From positions 16,244,001 to 16,308,000 of the forward strand of contig NC_087092.1 of NCBI RefSeq assembly GCF_963855985.1: 64,000 nt of DNA, read 5' to 3'. The position numbers and the translations under genes are program-made. Under the pieces are notes generated by a model. That model did no database searches and had not been told where the DNA came from. It worked only from the letters and a program-made list of their open reading frames with translations. Below are positions 12,165 through 26,587 of this stretch, one piece after another (the first letter of the stretch is position 1; the number at the start of each line of letters is the position of its first letter). The stretch comes from Ostrinia nubilalis. Its lineage: Eukaryota; Arthropoda; Insecta; Lepidoptera; Crambidae.

Positions 12165-14406
12165 GGGCTAATAGCTTGGGTAGTTCATCGTAGGTATAAT
12201 CCTTTCCTTTTCAATGCTTCTTTTAGTTATATTAATAGATTGTAGTCATAATACATATTCGTATACATGGATGATTGTGTTATACTTTCATTATAATACT
12301 TAGTCGAATTACTGCTTTCAAAACGTGAATTAGAACTGGCCCCATAGCAGACATTTTCCTATATCTAAAGGCCTTTTAAAATATATATTGGTTATGGCTA
12401 TTGGAGCGGGTACCACTTTCCATACATTTGTGCCCATCATCCTTTCTAAAACATGGCCTTTAATTGCAAACCACCCTTTACTGATCGATTTGAAGGAACT
12501 AATCCGTATAATTCAAATATCTAAAACTTGCACTTTAAATCTCAGCTCAGTACTGATCGACATCCGACATCACTCGATACTGCGGGGTTACTCTGAGAAA
12601 CGTTAACGTTCGATTGTTAACATTTGCCATCTCACTCACGCGAAGCGGGATGCCAGCATGAGCGAGTGACAGATAGACGTGACTACGTTAACAGCGTTTC
12701 GTAGTAGGCCGCTGATCCGCGTCGTGATCGCATCGGCGCGGGCGCAGCGTAGGCAAATCGGCGTCTAATTGCGCCCCGCAGCTGAAGACGGGCTCCATTG
12801 TCTTAAGTTATACGACAGCTCTATATTGTGATGCAGTGAAAATGTTTGTTTGTTTGTAAAGCTCCAGAACTAGCCAACAGATTCATATATTCTTTTAGGG
12901 ATAGATAGAAAGCTACAATATTCCCGTGAAATAAAGAACATACTGGTCTGTCTGGCTCTAGATTCACAAATGATAGCTTGAAGTGCAAGCTAAACATAAT
13001 GGTCCAAAAATATTTTTGTATTTCATTTCATTCATCCCGCTCTTGATACAGATGGTACTTTCTACTCAGGCATCATAAAGATTTTTGGATAGTGTCTAAA
13101 TTATTAATATAAATAACCACCACTGTTACAAATCTACAAGTTCGCTTTTAAACGCCAACCATTTCGATATCAATTTCGATTCTAAGATACAAACATTCTT
13201 TCCGGCCATTTACATACAATGGATATCTACCCTACGGCGAGTCCCGTGCCTGATTGCCCTCAATGAAGCTGTCCAATAATAATCCCCTAATTCCAGAACC
13301 TTCGGCAGTTTTCGGAGCTTACGTGATGATATGCAGCTATGTAATGGACCGGGTTCGGTTTGGAAATTACCAGGATAAACGGTGTTATAAGACCGCATAC
13401 TCTTGCTTTAATATGACCACAATGTATGATGCAAAACATTTTGAAGATGGTACACGATAAAAAGTTCTTCGGAAAATTGTTATCTTGCTATCAGTTTGCT
13501 TTTTTTTATAGAGGTATTCGTATCAAAGAGGAAAACATACAAATTAGTCGCCAAAAGCCGCCATTGCCTTCCTCTAACCACCTCTAAAATAAAAATATAA
13601 CGTTCTAAAATTTAAAATTTAGAACAACATTCAAATTGGCTTTTCTTTTTAAATAGGTAGCTGTTTTAGTTGTACAGACGGGAGGCATTATTTGAAAATT
13701 CAAAAGAGGTTCCATAACTTTTGCAAGATTTTCTTTCCAGCCAGTCTCTAGTCTCTACCATTTGTTTCTACCAACCAAACAAAGTAAATCATAATTAAAA
13801 GCAATGCCGACCTATTTCTCAGCACCCACGGAACCCGCGGGCAGGAATGTCGCCGCATAAAAAAGCCGTGCGTAATCGCAGCGTTTACTGGGACTGGTTT
13901 GGATCTAATTCTAGTTTAAGGCACGGGAAGAAAAGATAAACTATGATTAAGAGTTAGAAAAGATAAGATTAAATACTCTTTAATAAACAGCACACAAAAG
14001 ATACGATTCGCGATATTTTTCAGACCACTAATGGAGTGAGGAGGTTTTTTGATATTGTATTACAATATACGTATTTAGTGATTTTGTAATGGATTCATTT
14101 AGCATATATTTGCATTTTTCATAGAGTTCCAGAGGAAACCTGCAATCTTTAACTAAATCTTGCTTTAAATTGTGTGAACTGCTGCTGATCAAAAGCAAAA
14201 CTAATTTTAAATGTGTCGTTAATTCGAATATTTAAGATTAATCTGAATGCAGTAGCAGTAAATTACTGTGATTATACAATTATTAGCAATCTCCATCTTT
14301 TAAACTAACTGTCATTTGTAATAACGGTTACATAGAACTTGACGTTTATGAATTTCGTAACGTTAAATTAAGTGTAGCTTGAATGGATTATGTTTATTAC
14401 GGTGGC
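12165..14406. other. host non-coding DNA
   Basis: No gene recognised. About 12630-12780 is CpG-rich. About 12830-12950 resembles the 3' region of RTE-type repeats (GTTTGTTTGTAAAGCTCC followed by GATAGATAGAAAGCTACAAT), but the match is too weak to call. Confidence 0.35.
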
Positions 14407-14537
14407 TTTGTTTACAACCCGATCAGCTAACTGCGCACCTCGTTGGAATGCGACTCTTCCTCGCACTCGGGTGTACATCTCCCGGTCCGTGTGACGTCAC
14501 GGCTGCCAGGTGCGCAGTTAACTGAACCGGGATGTAA
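14407..14537. repeat. foldback (inverted-repeat) element
   Basis: The left arm reads GTTTACAACCCGATCAGCTA then ACTGCGCACCT. The right arm, reverse-complemented, reads ATTTACATCCCGGTTCAGTT then AACTGCGCACCT. These are imperfect inverted arms of about 31 bp around a CpG-rich centre holding a TGACGTCA site near 14489-14496. It is probably a MITE or foldback transposon; no target-site duplication is evident. Confidence 0.55.
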
Positions 14538-17500
14538 ATTAAAAACATAGTTGTTAGTACAGTTTACCTTCTAAGAGAAATGTTGGAGACTTATATTCTC
14601 ACAAGTTTGAAGTCCCGATTGCTAATGGCTTTAAAAGGGAAAAATCTATTTCATCAGATGGGAGTAACAGAAAACCAATAAAGTTAATTTCTGGAAAGCT
14701 AGGTTGTTTAAAATGCGGAATAAAGTTTAAAACTAGATAAATAAGCACTAGATCTTCTCCATTTATTATAATCTTAGAACTGCTGCTGCTTATAAGGACA
14801 TTGCTAGTTTAAATCGTAATTTAGTTTCTTTTTATGGAAATAAAACATATCGTTGAATTTTTCAATCTCTACGAGATATGTATTCCTATCTAAATAATAT
14901 TCTATTCTATTCTATTCTATCAAAATTCTAAATTAGTGTACATGTTAAATTCTCGAGTGTTTTGCGTAAGCCGTATCCTAAAATTATGTTAAAATTAAAA
15001 ACCGCATTTTTTTCTCAGTTTAAAGTTAAAATATTTTTTCAAGATGGCAATCTAATGCTTCCCATCTCCTAAGCTACGTTCTAAGAAGCGCTGCGCTGGA
15101 CTAATGCCATAAGTCCTCATTACGCTGCAGCGCTGCGCTCAAGCGCTTTTTAAATGCAGCAGAAAAAATATGTTACGACGCGAGCTGTGTCGTAACTCGT
15201 AGATTATTAGCAGCTTCTAATTAAATAATTGCAAAGGTCATTGGCCCTTTCGTTTGCGGGATTTTGGGGTCATTGTCGATTTGACACAAAAAGGTTACAC
15301 TTTTGTAAGTTTCGTATATTGAAAGTAAATTCGTCTTAAACTTAATGACAATAAGTACCTACTTAAAAATAAAAAATAATTTTCTACAAATTAATATAAG
15401 TCTGACGAATTTAAATAAAGAAACATTTATTACAACATTTACAAACGCTTTTCTTCGTGACAAATCGACTTTGTGGCAAATCAACAGTAACCAGAATTTT
15501 GGTGATGGAGTTAATACTGATAAAACTAAAAATATATTTTTGACCGCGACTGCGCACACGCATTTTATTTGACACAATGCTATTGATGACGGCGACATTT
15601 ACGATTATTTCACCACGACATCTCAGGTCAAATGTCGTATATAAAATAACATTAGCCGATTAAAGTTAATTCTGTAAATTAAATATAATTTTATTTACTT
15701 ATTTTCCTTTATTAACAATAACCTACATGTTTGTATTTATTATGTGTATTTTAAGCTTAATGGTTAATATTATGTTTCTTTTATAGCTTGCCTTTCTGGT
15801 ACGTATAATTAAATTTAGCACATAAATATAAAAGATCATGTTCCTAATTTACATAAGCATTAAAGCAATTATTATAATTGCAATGAGGCACTTATGACAC
15901 TCGTAAAGTTAAACAAATAATTAAAATATACATTAATGCATAGACTGTCTATGTCGTGCTACTATGAAAATTAAATGAAAGCCTACACCATTAGCCCATT
16001 AGATTGCTATGCGTTGCTTGTGGTAAAACTGGCTAGTAGTACAGGCTGGCTGTGTTAATACTGGCAGTTATAAATAAGAATGTTGTAACTTTAAACAAAA
16101 AAAAAAATCCATCTAAAATTGAATTTCAAAATGTTCGAATACTTGTCAAATTTCGAACTCTAAATTCAAGTATTTGAATCAAATCTCTCATCGGATCTTG
16201 ACATTATGATTAAATTAAATAAAACCTACTTTATCATGGATCTGCAAACTTTTCTAAAACAACTATTGGATTAAAAATATGAAATGTTTTTGAATATAAC
16301 TGTTCACCAGATCTTTTGCTATGTCAAACTTAAAGTAGCTACTATCTGTAACAATGTCATGAATCATAGATCTCCTTCAGCTCGTACATAGACTTAAAGC
16401 CATCATAATCCTTCATGATCTCTAGGGCGCCTACCATAAACAACTTTTTTTAATTGCAACCATAAATCTGTAGTCTATGGACGGTATTATGTCCTAATTG
16501 GGTGTAGCTAGCTTGTATTTACATTGTGTAATTAGCTTGTGTGTTGTACGTGTCTTAAAACTGAACTGTATTGTTGTTTTCTGTTTCAACAGAGCTGGTT
16601 TGACAGTGAAGAAAATTTTCTTGTACATAAGTATTCTTGCTAAGTCTTTTATCATATATACAATAAATTAATACTGGACTATCAAGATAGCTTTTGGTTT
16701 TTCTAAAATTTTATCTAACGGTGGAAATAGTCTATGGTTCGTGATTTGATTTAAATACATACTCTGCAGTTAGGGTTTGATTGCCTCAAGAGGAAAATTC
16801 TAATTCTGAATTCTTATTTCAGTCAATTCAAATTCTCAAATAGATATTTCATTAGAATATTATGCACCTATTTCAGTCTACCTTGAAAATAGATATTTAA
16901 AACAAAATTTTCCTGTTACATTATTTTAATGCACGAAGCGCCATTATTAACAAATCCATTCTGAGAATGTCCTTTTGTCACTAAAATTAAATTTACTAAT
17001 AAATTATTCAGTAGCCTGTTGACTCAGAATAACGAATAACTGTTGGACACAGTGTACGAAAATATACGTGATTAATTGTTTACATTGGTCTAAACCAGTT
17101 ACTAGAAACTTAGGTTACATTTGACAGTTATAAATATCATTTTAATTAATGCGTATACATGTACTCACTACTCAGGTTGTGTAATTGTAAATAATACCTA
17201 TAAGTAACACCTGTTCTTGTGTATCGTATGTCGTTTAGCAATAAGATTAGATTCATGAATCCTTTCATGTTTTGATATTTATTTAAGATTTTTTGCGTGA
17301 ACACAGGTAATTGTGCCGATTTGGCAAATTTTTTGAAAATCACTTTCACTCTTGATAGGTAGGTACTAGGTACGTTTAATTATAGTATCAAGAACAAGGA
17401 AACAACTGTAAATTGATAGTACTTCAGTCTCAAACGTCTGTTAGCGGTTGTTGGCGTAAACATACAAAAAACAAACCACAAATCGTTTGCGTAGCCGTGC

Positions 17501-20500
17501 GTATCGCAGTGGGTCACCTGGCCGGCCAAACAGTGAAATGCCAGCGCCTAAATATGCGGCGAAAATCGATGAGGCATGCGTTTGCCTACGACTATCCTCG
17601 ACTCAATATTCATAACGGGCCCGCCATTGTTTCCCGCCATTCTAAACGTCACGTATGTCAGGCGCCATCTTGAAAGGGACGTGCTGTAACGCACCCAGAA
17701 TCATTTGAACTCGGAACACGTAAATCTAACCAGAATTTGTTAACGATCGCAGCTCAGAATACACTGGCAGTTTTCTTGACCTAAAGAAAATTATGAATGT
17801 ATGCTGAAGGTTTTGCGCCGCATAGAAATCAGGTAGCCACCAGCGAAGCGAAGCTCTGTCATACATTTTAAGTATTTTTCTAACTACCGATATTGTAGGT
17901 CGGACGGGCAGCGCGTTTAGGCATGCGAGTAAAATTAATAATATAGGACGAAAAACAGGCATTAAAACTGGTGTAATTTGGATTCGGTTTATTACTTTAT
18001 GAACTAGTTCTAGACAGATTTACAGGTAGGTAATAAATTAGTCGTAACCATGATGAACGGCTAAAATAAGACGAGAGCTGTGACCTCGTACGAAAATGTT
18101 TTACGAGCCTTTTTTAATTATTTATGTGAGCGTTTACCTTTGTCCATTGTATGTTGAGTGGCTTGACAGTATTGCGCACACACTGTGTAATTGGCTTAAA
18201 ATCCTTTTGCACGAATGATTAATGTGTATTTTACAGCAAAAAAGTTACGGTTATTTTCGAACTGCAAGTGATAAATAAACAAGGGGACAGTAGAAAAGTA
18301 CCAAAGTACAACAGAGAACGGCACATAAAGATAAACACTATTAGCAACTTATTATGACAACGCAATAGGTGCTATCTTACAACAAAAATTTAATTTATTA
18401 GTCTCGTGTAGAAGAATCGGCATAGAATATAAATTGCCGTCAATAGCTGCAGGAACTTCGTTGTTTAAAGCTGCAGTCACATAATTCGCATTCGTCGTAG
18501 CACCACCCCTAGCACGCATAGCACTTAACAATATGAACGCACCTTTAGACCGTCTTGTTATACTGCAATGACACCTAAGGTCGACAGATATTGTCATTGA
18601 TCATATTATCCCTGGCGGCGATTCTTAGCGCATGACACATCCAATTTGGCGATGATGCACTACAGAATCGGCCGGTAAATTATTTTTGGCGCGCACTCGG
18701 CTCGATTACAGCACCCTCTCGTATTTATGGGCTCGTAAAAAACGCCAATTACACTTCAGACATAAATCATACGTAAAAAGGGATAATTTGTGAATTTGTT
18801 ATACCATTGAAATATTAAATAAACAACGTTTAATGTGCATGAACACTTATTAGCCTAGTCTCATAATTTTGTAACTGTTATAATAAATGTTTTTTATCTT
18901 TATCTTTCTAATTGCACTTAATTTTAGAAGATTAAAGAAATTAAAAAGCGGTACGGCTGAAATGCTGTTTTAACTCGTTATTAGAAAGAATAAAGCATTT
19001 GCGGTTAAATTAATATTGTACACTCAATTTTGATAATTAGACACACTTGCCGGCGAAAGTTAGACACGAAACTTACACAACGATTGAAAATTACGAATTC
19101 CACACTTTTTTTAGCTCGAATTTCTAACCGCGATAAATTCGCGTTGCGTAAAACGGATCTCTGTCAAAACGAATCAACACACCTCCCAGCGCTGGAAGTC
19201 ATTAATAACGCCATCGCGGCTTCTGATTGACCAATGAGGCTATCTCGCCGATCGATCGATCGATGGCGTGCAATACGCATCGGTTTCGGCGAAAAATCAC
19301 ATGACGCACCGACACACTCACGAGATTGGACTGTTATGACAGGTGCCTTACATAACCTTTTTTGTGTGTAAATCGAAACGTTCAAATAAAGAATGCGGCC
19401 GCAGCACAATTTGTAGCGGGAAAAAAGACGCGCGCATTTCTGCATTGCATACAGCACAAGCGCGCCCATTAAAATTCCCGCCCGCGCACTGCTCTCTATT
19501 TAGAGCAATAATAGACTTCATAACGACCCCTGGCTCTTTTTGCCTAAAAAATGTTTGTACTCGGCCGCTGGAATTCCTCGATTATATCTTAACGATCCGA
19601 GATTTAGTGGGTGAGAAATTTTGAGACCCTGTGATTATAGACTAATCAACGTTGCCGCGAGAATCGCTGTTAATAAGAGGGTTCCGAACGCGTTGCACTA
19701 CAAACGGAATCTCCCACGCTTTTGAATTATCTTCTTTATCAGATTTATGTAATCTTTGGAGACAAAAGTTTAACCAGGGATGTGTAGTAACATAATCTTT
19801 GTTTGGCAAACGTCAGTGTGAATTTGTTTGCACAGTTTTATCTTGCTTGTAACGTAATACATATTTCTTTCATGTTATAAAATCATGCGTAGTAAAGATA
19901 ACATTTCCTACGTAATACGTGTAGTCACCATATGTGTAGGTATTGTAGTATTAACTATTAAAGCAACACGTCACCTCTAAAATCCCACCCAATTACCAAA
20001 TTTTCCAAGAACATTATTTACAGACGTTTGACACTCTCAATTGCTTAATTTGATCCTGGCTCGCATTTTATCGGGTGATTTATGTAATTTACGATGCTTG
20101 GAATATATCTGTCGTCGAAGATTTCGTGTGCGATACGGTTTCATTTTAACTGCGATGTATTAATGTGCTTAACTTTATCTGGTTCAGACCGGATGTTTCC
20201 TGTCGACTGGTATCGAGGTATGCCACATTAATCGGCACCATTTTCTGTTCTTGCAGTCTCAATTATAGTTCCTTTTGTATCTGTATCGTCGTTCTCTTCA
20301 TTGGAATGCGCAGCCCCTTTATAGTGATCGTGCCTCTCTACTCAGGTTGTGTTTGCATATCACGCACTAATCGCTTCAGATTGTGGATCAACGCCACTAT
20401 CGCCAGCAATCTTAACGGCTTCTTGGACTTCAGCGGCCATTTCTTTGAGCTGTAAACAAGTTATCACCTACACCACGAACATTACCCTCCTTAACAGTAG

Positions 20501-23500
20501 AACAATGGACAATTACACCTTCCAGTTAATGGCCACAGCAGCTACAAAAGAAACCGATTGTCAATACGTTACCCTGGCTAGGTCTAAAAGTCTTTAGCTC
20601 GGAAAATCTCACTCCTATTCCGTCGCGATAGAGCCCAAGTCAGATTCCCCGACGGCTCTCCGCCGTTGGTCGAGAAACGATAATTTCTATTGGTATGGAA
20701 AGTGAGTGAAATAACTTGTTTCCCAACAATTGTGTGTGTGTGTGGAAAGCGACGGAAAACGTATTTCACTTATAGTGAAAACTTGTCCGCCGTAATTGTG
20801 TGCGATCATTGTTAATTTCCAATGACGTCAATGATTGTTGTGCCCCACTTTTAGTTGTTTCATAGTTTTTGTTGCGTCATCAGCATTTTCATCTGTCTAC
20901 AATGAGTCGTTTACCCGAGATCACGATAATATTGTGTTGTTAGGACAATGTATGTTTTCTATGTTGTCAGATGTGCATATGGCTTTCTTTTGTTTCAACT
21001 ACACCATAGAGCTGTAATTTACATACTTACCATGTGATGTACATCATTCAATTACCTGTTTTCTCATTTTCTAGCTCTCAGGTTTCAGTCTCACGATTCT
21101 GCGCGAAATTGCCGAAGGATGTGTTCATACAGCATTGAACTCAATTCTGCTGTCACTTTGCGTTTGTATACGATGATTTACTAATAGAAATGACTGCAAC
21201 AAATTCTCTTATGTAACTTTATTGTTGCTCTGAATGGTGCATCCAAGTGGATTCACCTTGGTCTCCTATTACAGGAGTCGCACGCGCATAATATATACGT
21301 AGCGGCTAAAAATAGAACTGGTGCAACCCATTTAGTTGGGTTACGTGCATCCAATGCCATATTTGGAATAGTATCAGTTGGTTCATTAAATGGTAAAGAT
21401 AATAATGTATCTTGATGACATCGTCATAATTACAGAACTTGAGCTAACCCCAACTTTTGATTTTCATAAAATTGTATCTTTGTATAAAGTGTTGAAGTAT
21501 TAATAAAACTGTCACGTTATAATTTATCCATAACAATAATTACATAAAAATCCCATTATTTGCTTTAAGTAATGATTTTGACTGTCGATCATTTCCTTCC
21601 GTTCTCGATAGCAAATTGGTTTCTCGGTGAGTTGGTGTTATTAAATATCAGTTGGACATTCACTTCGACACATTATATCGGACATGACAATGGCCTTCGG
21701 GCTAGAATGGTAATGAAACGGGCGAGTTTCACACGTATCAAAATCGCGGCTATTCTAAACGCGTGAGAGGAACCTGCTGAGTAGGGCTGCCTGTTCTCAT
21801 TTATGTAATTTGTTATTTATCTTACATATAGGCTTAGATTTATTTCCATGACTTATTATACCACTTTGGAGTTACACAACTTCGAAATGGTAAATTAAAT
21901 GAAATTAGAAAAAGTATTAAGTGTTATTAATTTAATTTCATGTTTAAGTCTAACTATCCACCTGTAAAGACGGGTATAAATCTTTTAACAATGTTTGAAA
22001 GTGATAGTTTTCTTGTATGCAAAGCCATTGTTATTGTTAATATTTAAAAAAAACTCGATGGAAAGCACTATTTGGATGCTATGAACTTCCAAAGCTTGTC
22101 TTTCCCTACGAATCGAAGTGGAATTAGTAAGATCCATATTTTTAAGGAACTAAAAAAAAAGGTCGACAAAGCACGAGCCTTTTCTTGCAAAATAGCTCCT
22201 GTCAGGTATAACTAATATAAAATGCTCCAGATTAAACTAGATCTTCCGTCGCATGTACTGTCTCAGCCCTAGCCGTAGTGGGCGTAGCGATTTATCGCGC
22301 GAGGCGGCGAAAGTGTCGCCGCTTTGATCCTTCCAGCGCTGATTAATTGCTGCGACCGGAGAAATTCTAATTTATATTCCTGCTAATACAATATAATGGG
22401 AAAGGATCAGGCTTAATGAGCTGCTTCAGCCGATTTGACCAAAATTACGGCTGTTGGAACGAAAATGAGACTGTTTCTGGAAATGGGGTATGTTGATGAT
22501 ATTATTATGGGTTCAAATTGGTTTTTACGTGACGTTAATAAAGTGATGCTTAATGACTATGATGACGAAGATGTTTTTACGTTAATAAGGTTTGTTAAAA
22601 GTTTCTAAAATATTATTGATACATCTTTTTCACTGTTCAAGTGAGTGGAGCTTCTAGTCTAGGAGCGTGTTACTTCTTAAAACATGAACTTCCAGCCAAA
22701 TCGAATATAACCATTGTTCTGATGTAGACAAAATCAGCTGAAAGCAGTCACGATCTAAACAAATGACTGACAAATAAAATCAACAGTACACCCAAGGTCA
22801 AATGTCAAACTGAAACCGAATATTCAGCCATGCGAAAATATGAAGTCATAAGATATGAGATAGAACTATCAGTTGGTACGTGATAGTTCGTGGCAGATAA
22901 TTGGCAGTCTTGAGCAAACACTGATAGAAACATTATGAGAGCTTTTATTCAAATTGGCGAATAATATAAATGGGTAATGGAGAAAAACACTTTGTTTTTT
23001 TGACATGGTTACATGTAACGTAACATACGTACGACATAGTAGTAAATTAACACAATAATATGTGTCTTATTAAGTCATATTATGATATTGTGGATGGAAC
23101 AACTTTTAAGCTCAAGAGTGCATGAATCTACAACCTTTAAAAAACTCCCAGCGAATACCTTTTTATTTTTCTTTTCGAATTTTATAACCCAAAGGTTTTC
23201 AATTAAAGAATGAATAGTTATAGTTATTTTCTGTATAAAGTCACAAACTAAAACACTTGATTGGTTGAGCTATGCAACATGCAATTTTGTTTTATTTAAC
23301 TTCATAGAATCTGCTCCAACCAGCCTTCAAAACTATGCATTATTTACGAACTCTTGATTATGTATTGATAAAATCTGTCACGGCCAGTTATTCACGGGGT
23401 ATAACCGACGCTTGCATTGTTCAATGGGGCGTACCAAACTGGTTAAGTCCGTTTAATTACAGCCTGATGGCAACGTCCGTGATAACGTTATGACAAGGTT

Positions 23501-25740
23501 ATGTAAGGGCAAAGCTACATTATCTGCAGTGGTTACTGAGTCTGGCTACGTCACTCCGCTGGTTGCCACATACTTTAGTTTATTGAGCATTTAACGGCCA
23601 ACTTTCAACATACAAGTAGGTAAAATATTTTATATTCGTAAAGGAATTTGCAAGGGAAAACTACAACTACTGAAACTTAACTTACGTATTGCCTTAATTA
23701 TGAATAGGCATCCTTTGCAGCATCCTTTGCATTGCTCTTCCTCCTCTCGGCTGGTTTTTTGAGCATATTGCTGAAAGATACGATCACTCATTAGACTTGA
23801 GGATAATAACCAGCTCCCCAACAACTGAATCCGGGGAATAAGACCAACCGGCCCTCCACCCTCTCACCATCAAATCAACTCACGTCTTGTAGTGAGGCCT
23901 TACCTTTAAGGTGCTACACGACAGCTCAATATCAGCTATTACGTTGTGTGGACATGGTGTGACACTGACACTATTTTTCAATTAGTGTAGGAGATAAATT
24001 AATTCCTTATTAATATTACCAATTTCATAGGACTTTAGCCTTCGGAATTCGGAACTAGTCACTATGTCTGCTGTCAGATACTATTCATAAAGTCTTACAC
24101 CAGTAGCTGATACGATAGAGCCTATAATGGATTTTAAGGCTAACACCATTAGGGAGAAGTAAATACTTTGAAGCAAGCCATTATCACTTCTCAAACACGA
24201 CCGCAATCGTTAGTATCAATAGAAAATAATAAAAAAGAATGGCCAGAAACGACGTCTCAATCGGACCGAACAGTTGGCAGCAGAAGTAGGTGAACACTTG
24301 ACCCTAAAGCCTGGGGCATAAGGTGAGTGCCGAGCGCTTTGTTGCTGACTGTACTAAATGATCTGTCATTAGTTGCGTGTGCGCATCCACAATGGCCGCT
24401 ATGATCCATTGAGCTGTATACAATGAGATAGCATCGATGCTCAGTGTTTGTTGATGCTCCACAAAAGAGAGATCTTGCAGCTATCTTTTGCTGAAGTTCT
24501 AAGGCGAAACTCTACAAAACCAATTTCAAAATTTCTAAAGGTCTATTAAAACCTTCTGATGATAATAAATGATTGTCAGTCAGCTTAACCTTCTTCTAGC
24601 CACGAACAAAATTAAACGATAGTTTAGATTTTCTTTAAGATAACTTTCAGTGCACAGCACAATCTATTGTCAATACTAACAATAAATACAGTAATACTTG
24701 CGATTCCACAGAAAATGTTAGAAAGCGAAATGAGCGTTCACAATTAACGGCTTTAAAGGGTTCCTCGTAAATCTTGATAATGAAATGCTTGCTGACTCAG
24801 AGGGCGGGCCCTCCGATCGATTCTGGACTTTACTCCGCGAATTTTAGAGCGGAGTTTGGTTCGATGCGCGCGCGCAGATAAGTCATTGGAAAGTGAAATG
24901 AGGGCGCACCTGACGTTGCTTTCTTTACGTCTCGTTCTTTTTGCTTCAGTGAGAGTGGTCTAGATTCGATAATTGTGTCGGTAGCGATTCCGTGACGAGT
25001 CCGAGGCGGACTCCCGACTGCCTACCATTGATTGTCGAAGCCCTATTTGGGAGAGGTTGATGAATGGGCATTGATAGCATGGTATTGACAGACTGATTCA
25101 GACCTTTCTCCGTATGGTTTTAATGTTGCCGATATTTGCTTTCCTTTATTTATAGCTGTAGAAATGCCGTTTCCATGCTTTGAGTACCGGTTCGCAGACC
25201 TTTGCAGTCCCTATTTCAATGCAGAGGTCGTGTTAAGTGTGCCAGAAATTTTGCCTACTTATTAATGTAGGTTTGTCGCATATGGCAAGTGCTCATTGGG
25301 TCATGCATCCATAACTGTAGTGATGGCTTGATTGAATGAAGTCATAGCTTTAAGGAGGCCATAAATTAGTATGCTACGTGTGTGTAGTTTCAAAAGCATT
25401 CAAAGTTTGTTGACCCCATGAACTCCAATGAGGCCGCTCTATGATAAGGCGATAATTACAAACAAGATATTGTTATCTTCAAAGGAACGCTCCCATCCTG
25501 GTTCAAAGCTCTGATAGTCGTAAATCAATCTAATTGAATAGTTTGTTACTTGATTTTATCGCTTTTAAGTGCTTTTCTAATACATATAACATAAGTTTAT
25601 GCTACCTATTCATACATAACACTTCTTGTGTTAGGGGCATTGTTATTAACATTAAGGAAATGTTTTGAAGCGAGGAATTTTACAATCGCTCTCCATTTTC
25701 GCTTCCTGATTGGCTACTACGAATAGTTGTTGCGAAAACC
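14538..25740. other. host non-coding DNA, long gene-poor stretch
   Basis: No gene is supported over about 11 kb. Minor features are a TTCTATTCTATTCTATTCTA pentamer run near 14900-14930, a (GATC)n run near 19248-19264, and a coding-like but stop-interrupted stretch on the - strand at about 20220-20460 that may be a decayed transposon. Composition and stop density look intronic or intergenic. Confidence 0.4.
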
Positions 25741-25749
25741 ATCCTTGCC

Positions 25750-25930
25750 GGTCTATTTGTGTTTAAACAAGTGTTCGAAAGTCGTGCTTTGATGGCGGCT
25801 GTTAAAAGCGTTTTTCGGGCGGATCGTGCCAAGTTGCAGCGACGGTTTTAAGTAGAAAGTGTCACTTTTGTCGGCAACTCGTCGCGCGTTGTGGATACGC
25901 AATTTGCTCGGGACAATTTTGAGTTAGAGG
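25750..25930 (+). other. candidate host 5' (non-coding) exon with strong donor
   Basis: A CpG-enriched stretch ends in GAG|GTAAGT at 25930/25931, a consensus splice donor. It includes an ATG-started 19-codon ORF (MAAVKSVFRADRAKLQRRF) that stops in frame, so if transcribed the exon is 5' UTR with an upstream ORF rather than the main coding start. The next credible + strand exon is at 33681. It is inferred from composition and the donor only; the transcription start cannot be placed. Confidence 0.4.
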
Positions 25931-26043
25931 TAAGTGGCACTTTCTCCGTTTATCCCCAGGGTTTTGAACGAATATTTAAATCATCCGTTTCACAACAGTG
26001 AGCACGGAGAAAACATTAGAATAGCAAACGAGGTAGGTAAATG

Positions 26044-26587
26044 ACGTATTGCAAAATGAAATCACTGAATCCAATTTAGACAGTACATTATTAGTAGGAA
26101 GCGATTATGATGTCGATAAGAATCCACACGATAATAATCCTCCGATTTAACCGCCTCTGTGGTCTAGTGGTAAGACCACCTGCTTCAGACACAGAGGTCC
26201 CGGGTTCGATTCCCAGTGGGGGCAGATTTTTCTGTTCGGTTTGGTTGGTGGTAGGGCTTGTTCTAAGTCCGCCTGGCTAGCTACCACCATCTTACCTAAG
26301 TCTGTCGCCATAACAACAAAGTTAACAGCATTGTTGTGTTCCGGCAGTTAGAGGTAAGATAGCCAGTTCCTCCGTGGTTGAGGATTCCGAGTGAAGCTCG
26401 CTTCGACCTTCGGCCTGATCATCACTTACCATCAGGTGAGATTCAGGCTAAGAGCTTCCTCGTTGTGGATAAAAAAAAAAAAAAAAAAAAAATCCCAAAA
26501 ATAGTTACAACGTACTGCGAAATGAGATCACAGAATCCATTTTAGACAAGAAAGAAATACTGATGAAGATAAGAATCCTCACGATAA
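26044..26587. repeat. diverged direct repeats flanking a SINE
   Basis: 26044-26135 and 26510-26587 are diverged copies of the same roughly 90-bp sequence. Shared strings include ATGAAATCACTGAATCC/ATGAGATCACAGAATCC and GATAAGAATCC-CACGATAAT. The SINE at 26153-26492 sits between them. The copies are far too long and diverged to be a retroposition target-site duplication, so a local tandem duplication predates the insertion, or the unit duplicated separately. Confidence 0.75.
26153..26492 (+). mobile_element. tRNA-derived SINE with poly(A) tail
   Basis: The head (26153-26224) is tRNA-like. An A-box-like TGGTCTAGTGG and a perfect B box GGTTCGATTCC form the internal RNA polymerase III promoter, and the acceptor-like ends GCCTCTG/TGGGGGC pair with several wobble pairs. 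The anticodon stem pairs poorly, so it is not a functional tRNA gene. A roughly 245-bp unique body follows, then a pure A22 run at 26471-26492. Head-body-A tail structure identifies a SINE; the long intact A run suggests a fairly recent insertion. Confidence 0.85.

Noticed and set aside
26153..26224. Possible tRNA gene
   Set aside because: Good A and B boxes but a poorly paired anticodon stem and several wobble pairs in the acceptor, followed by a SINE body and poly(A). It is a SINE head.
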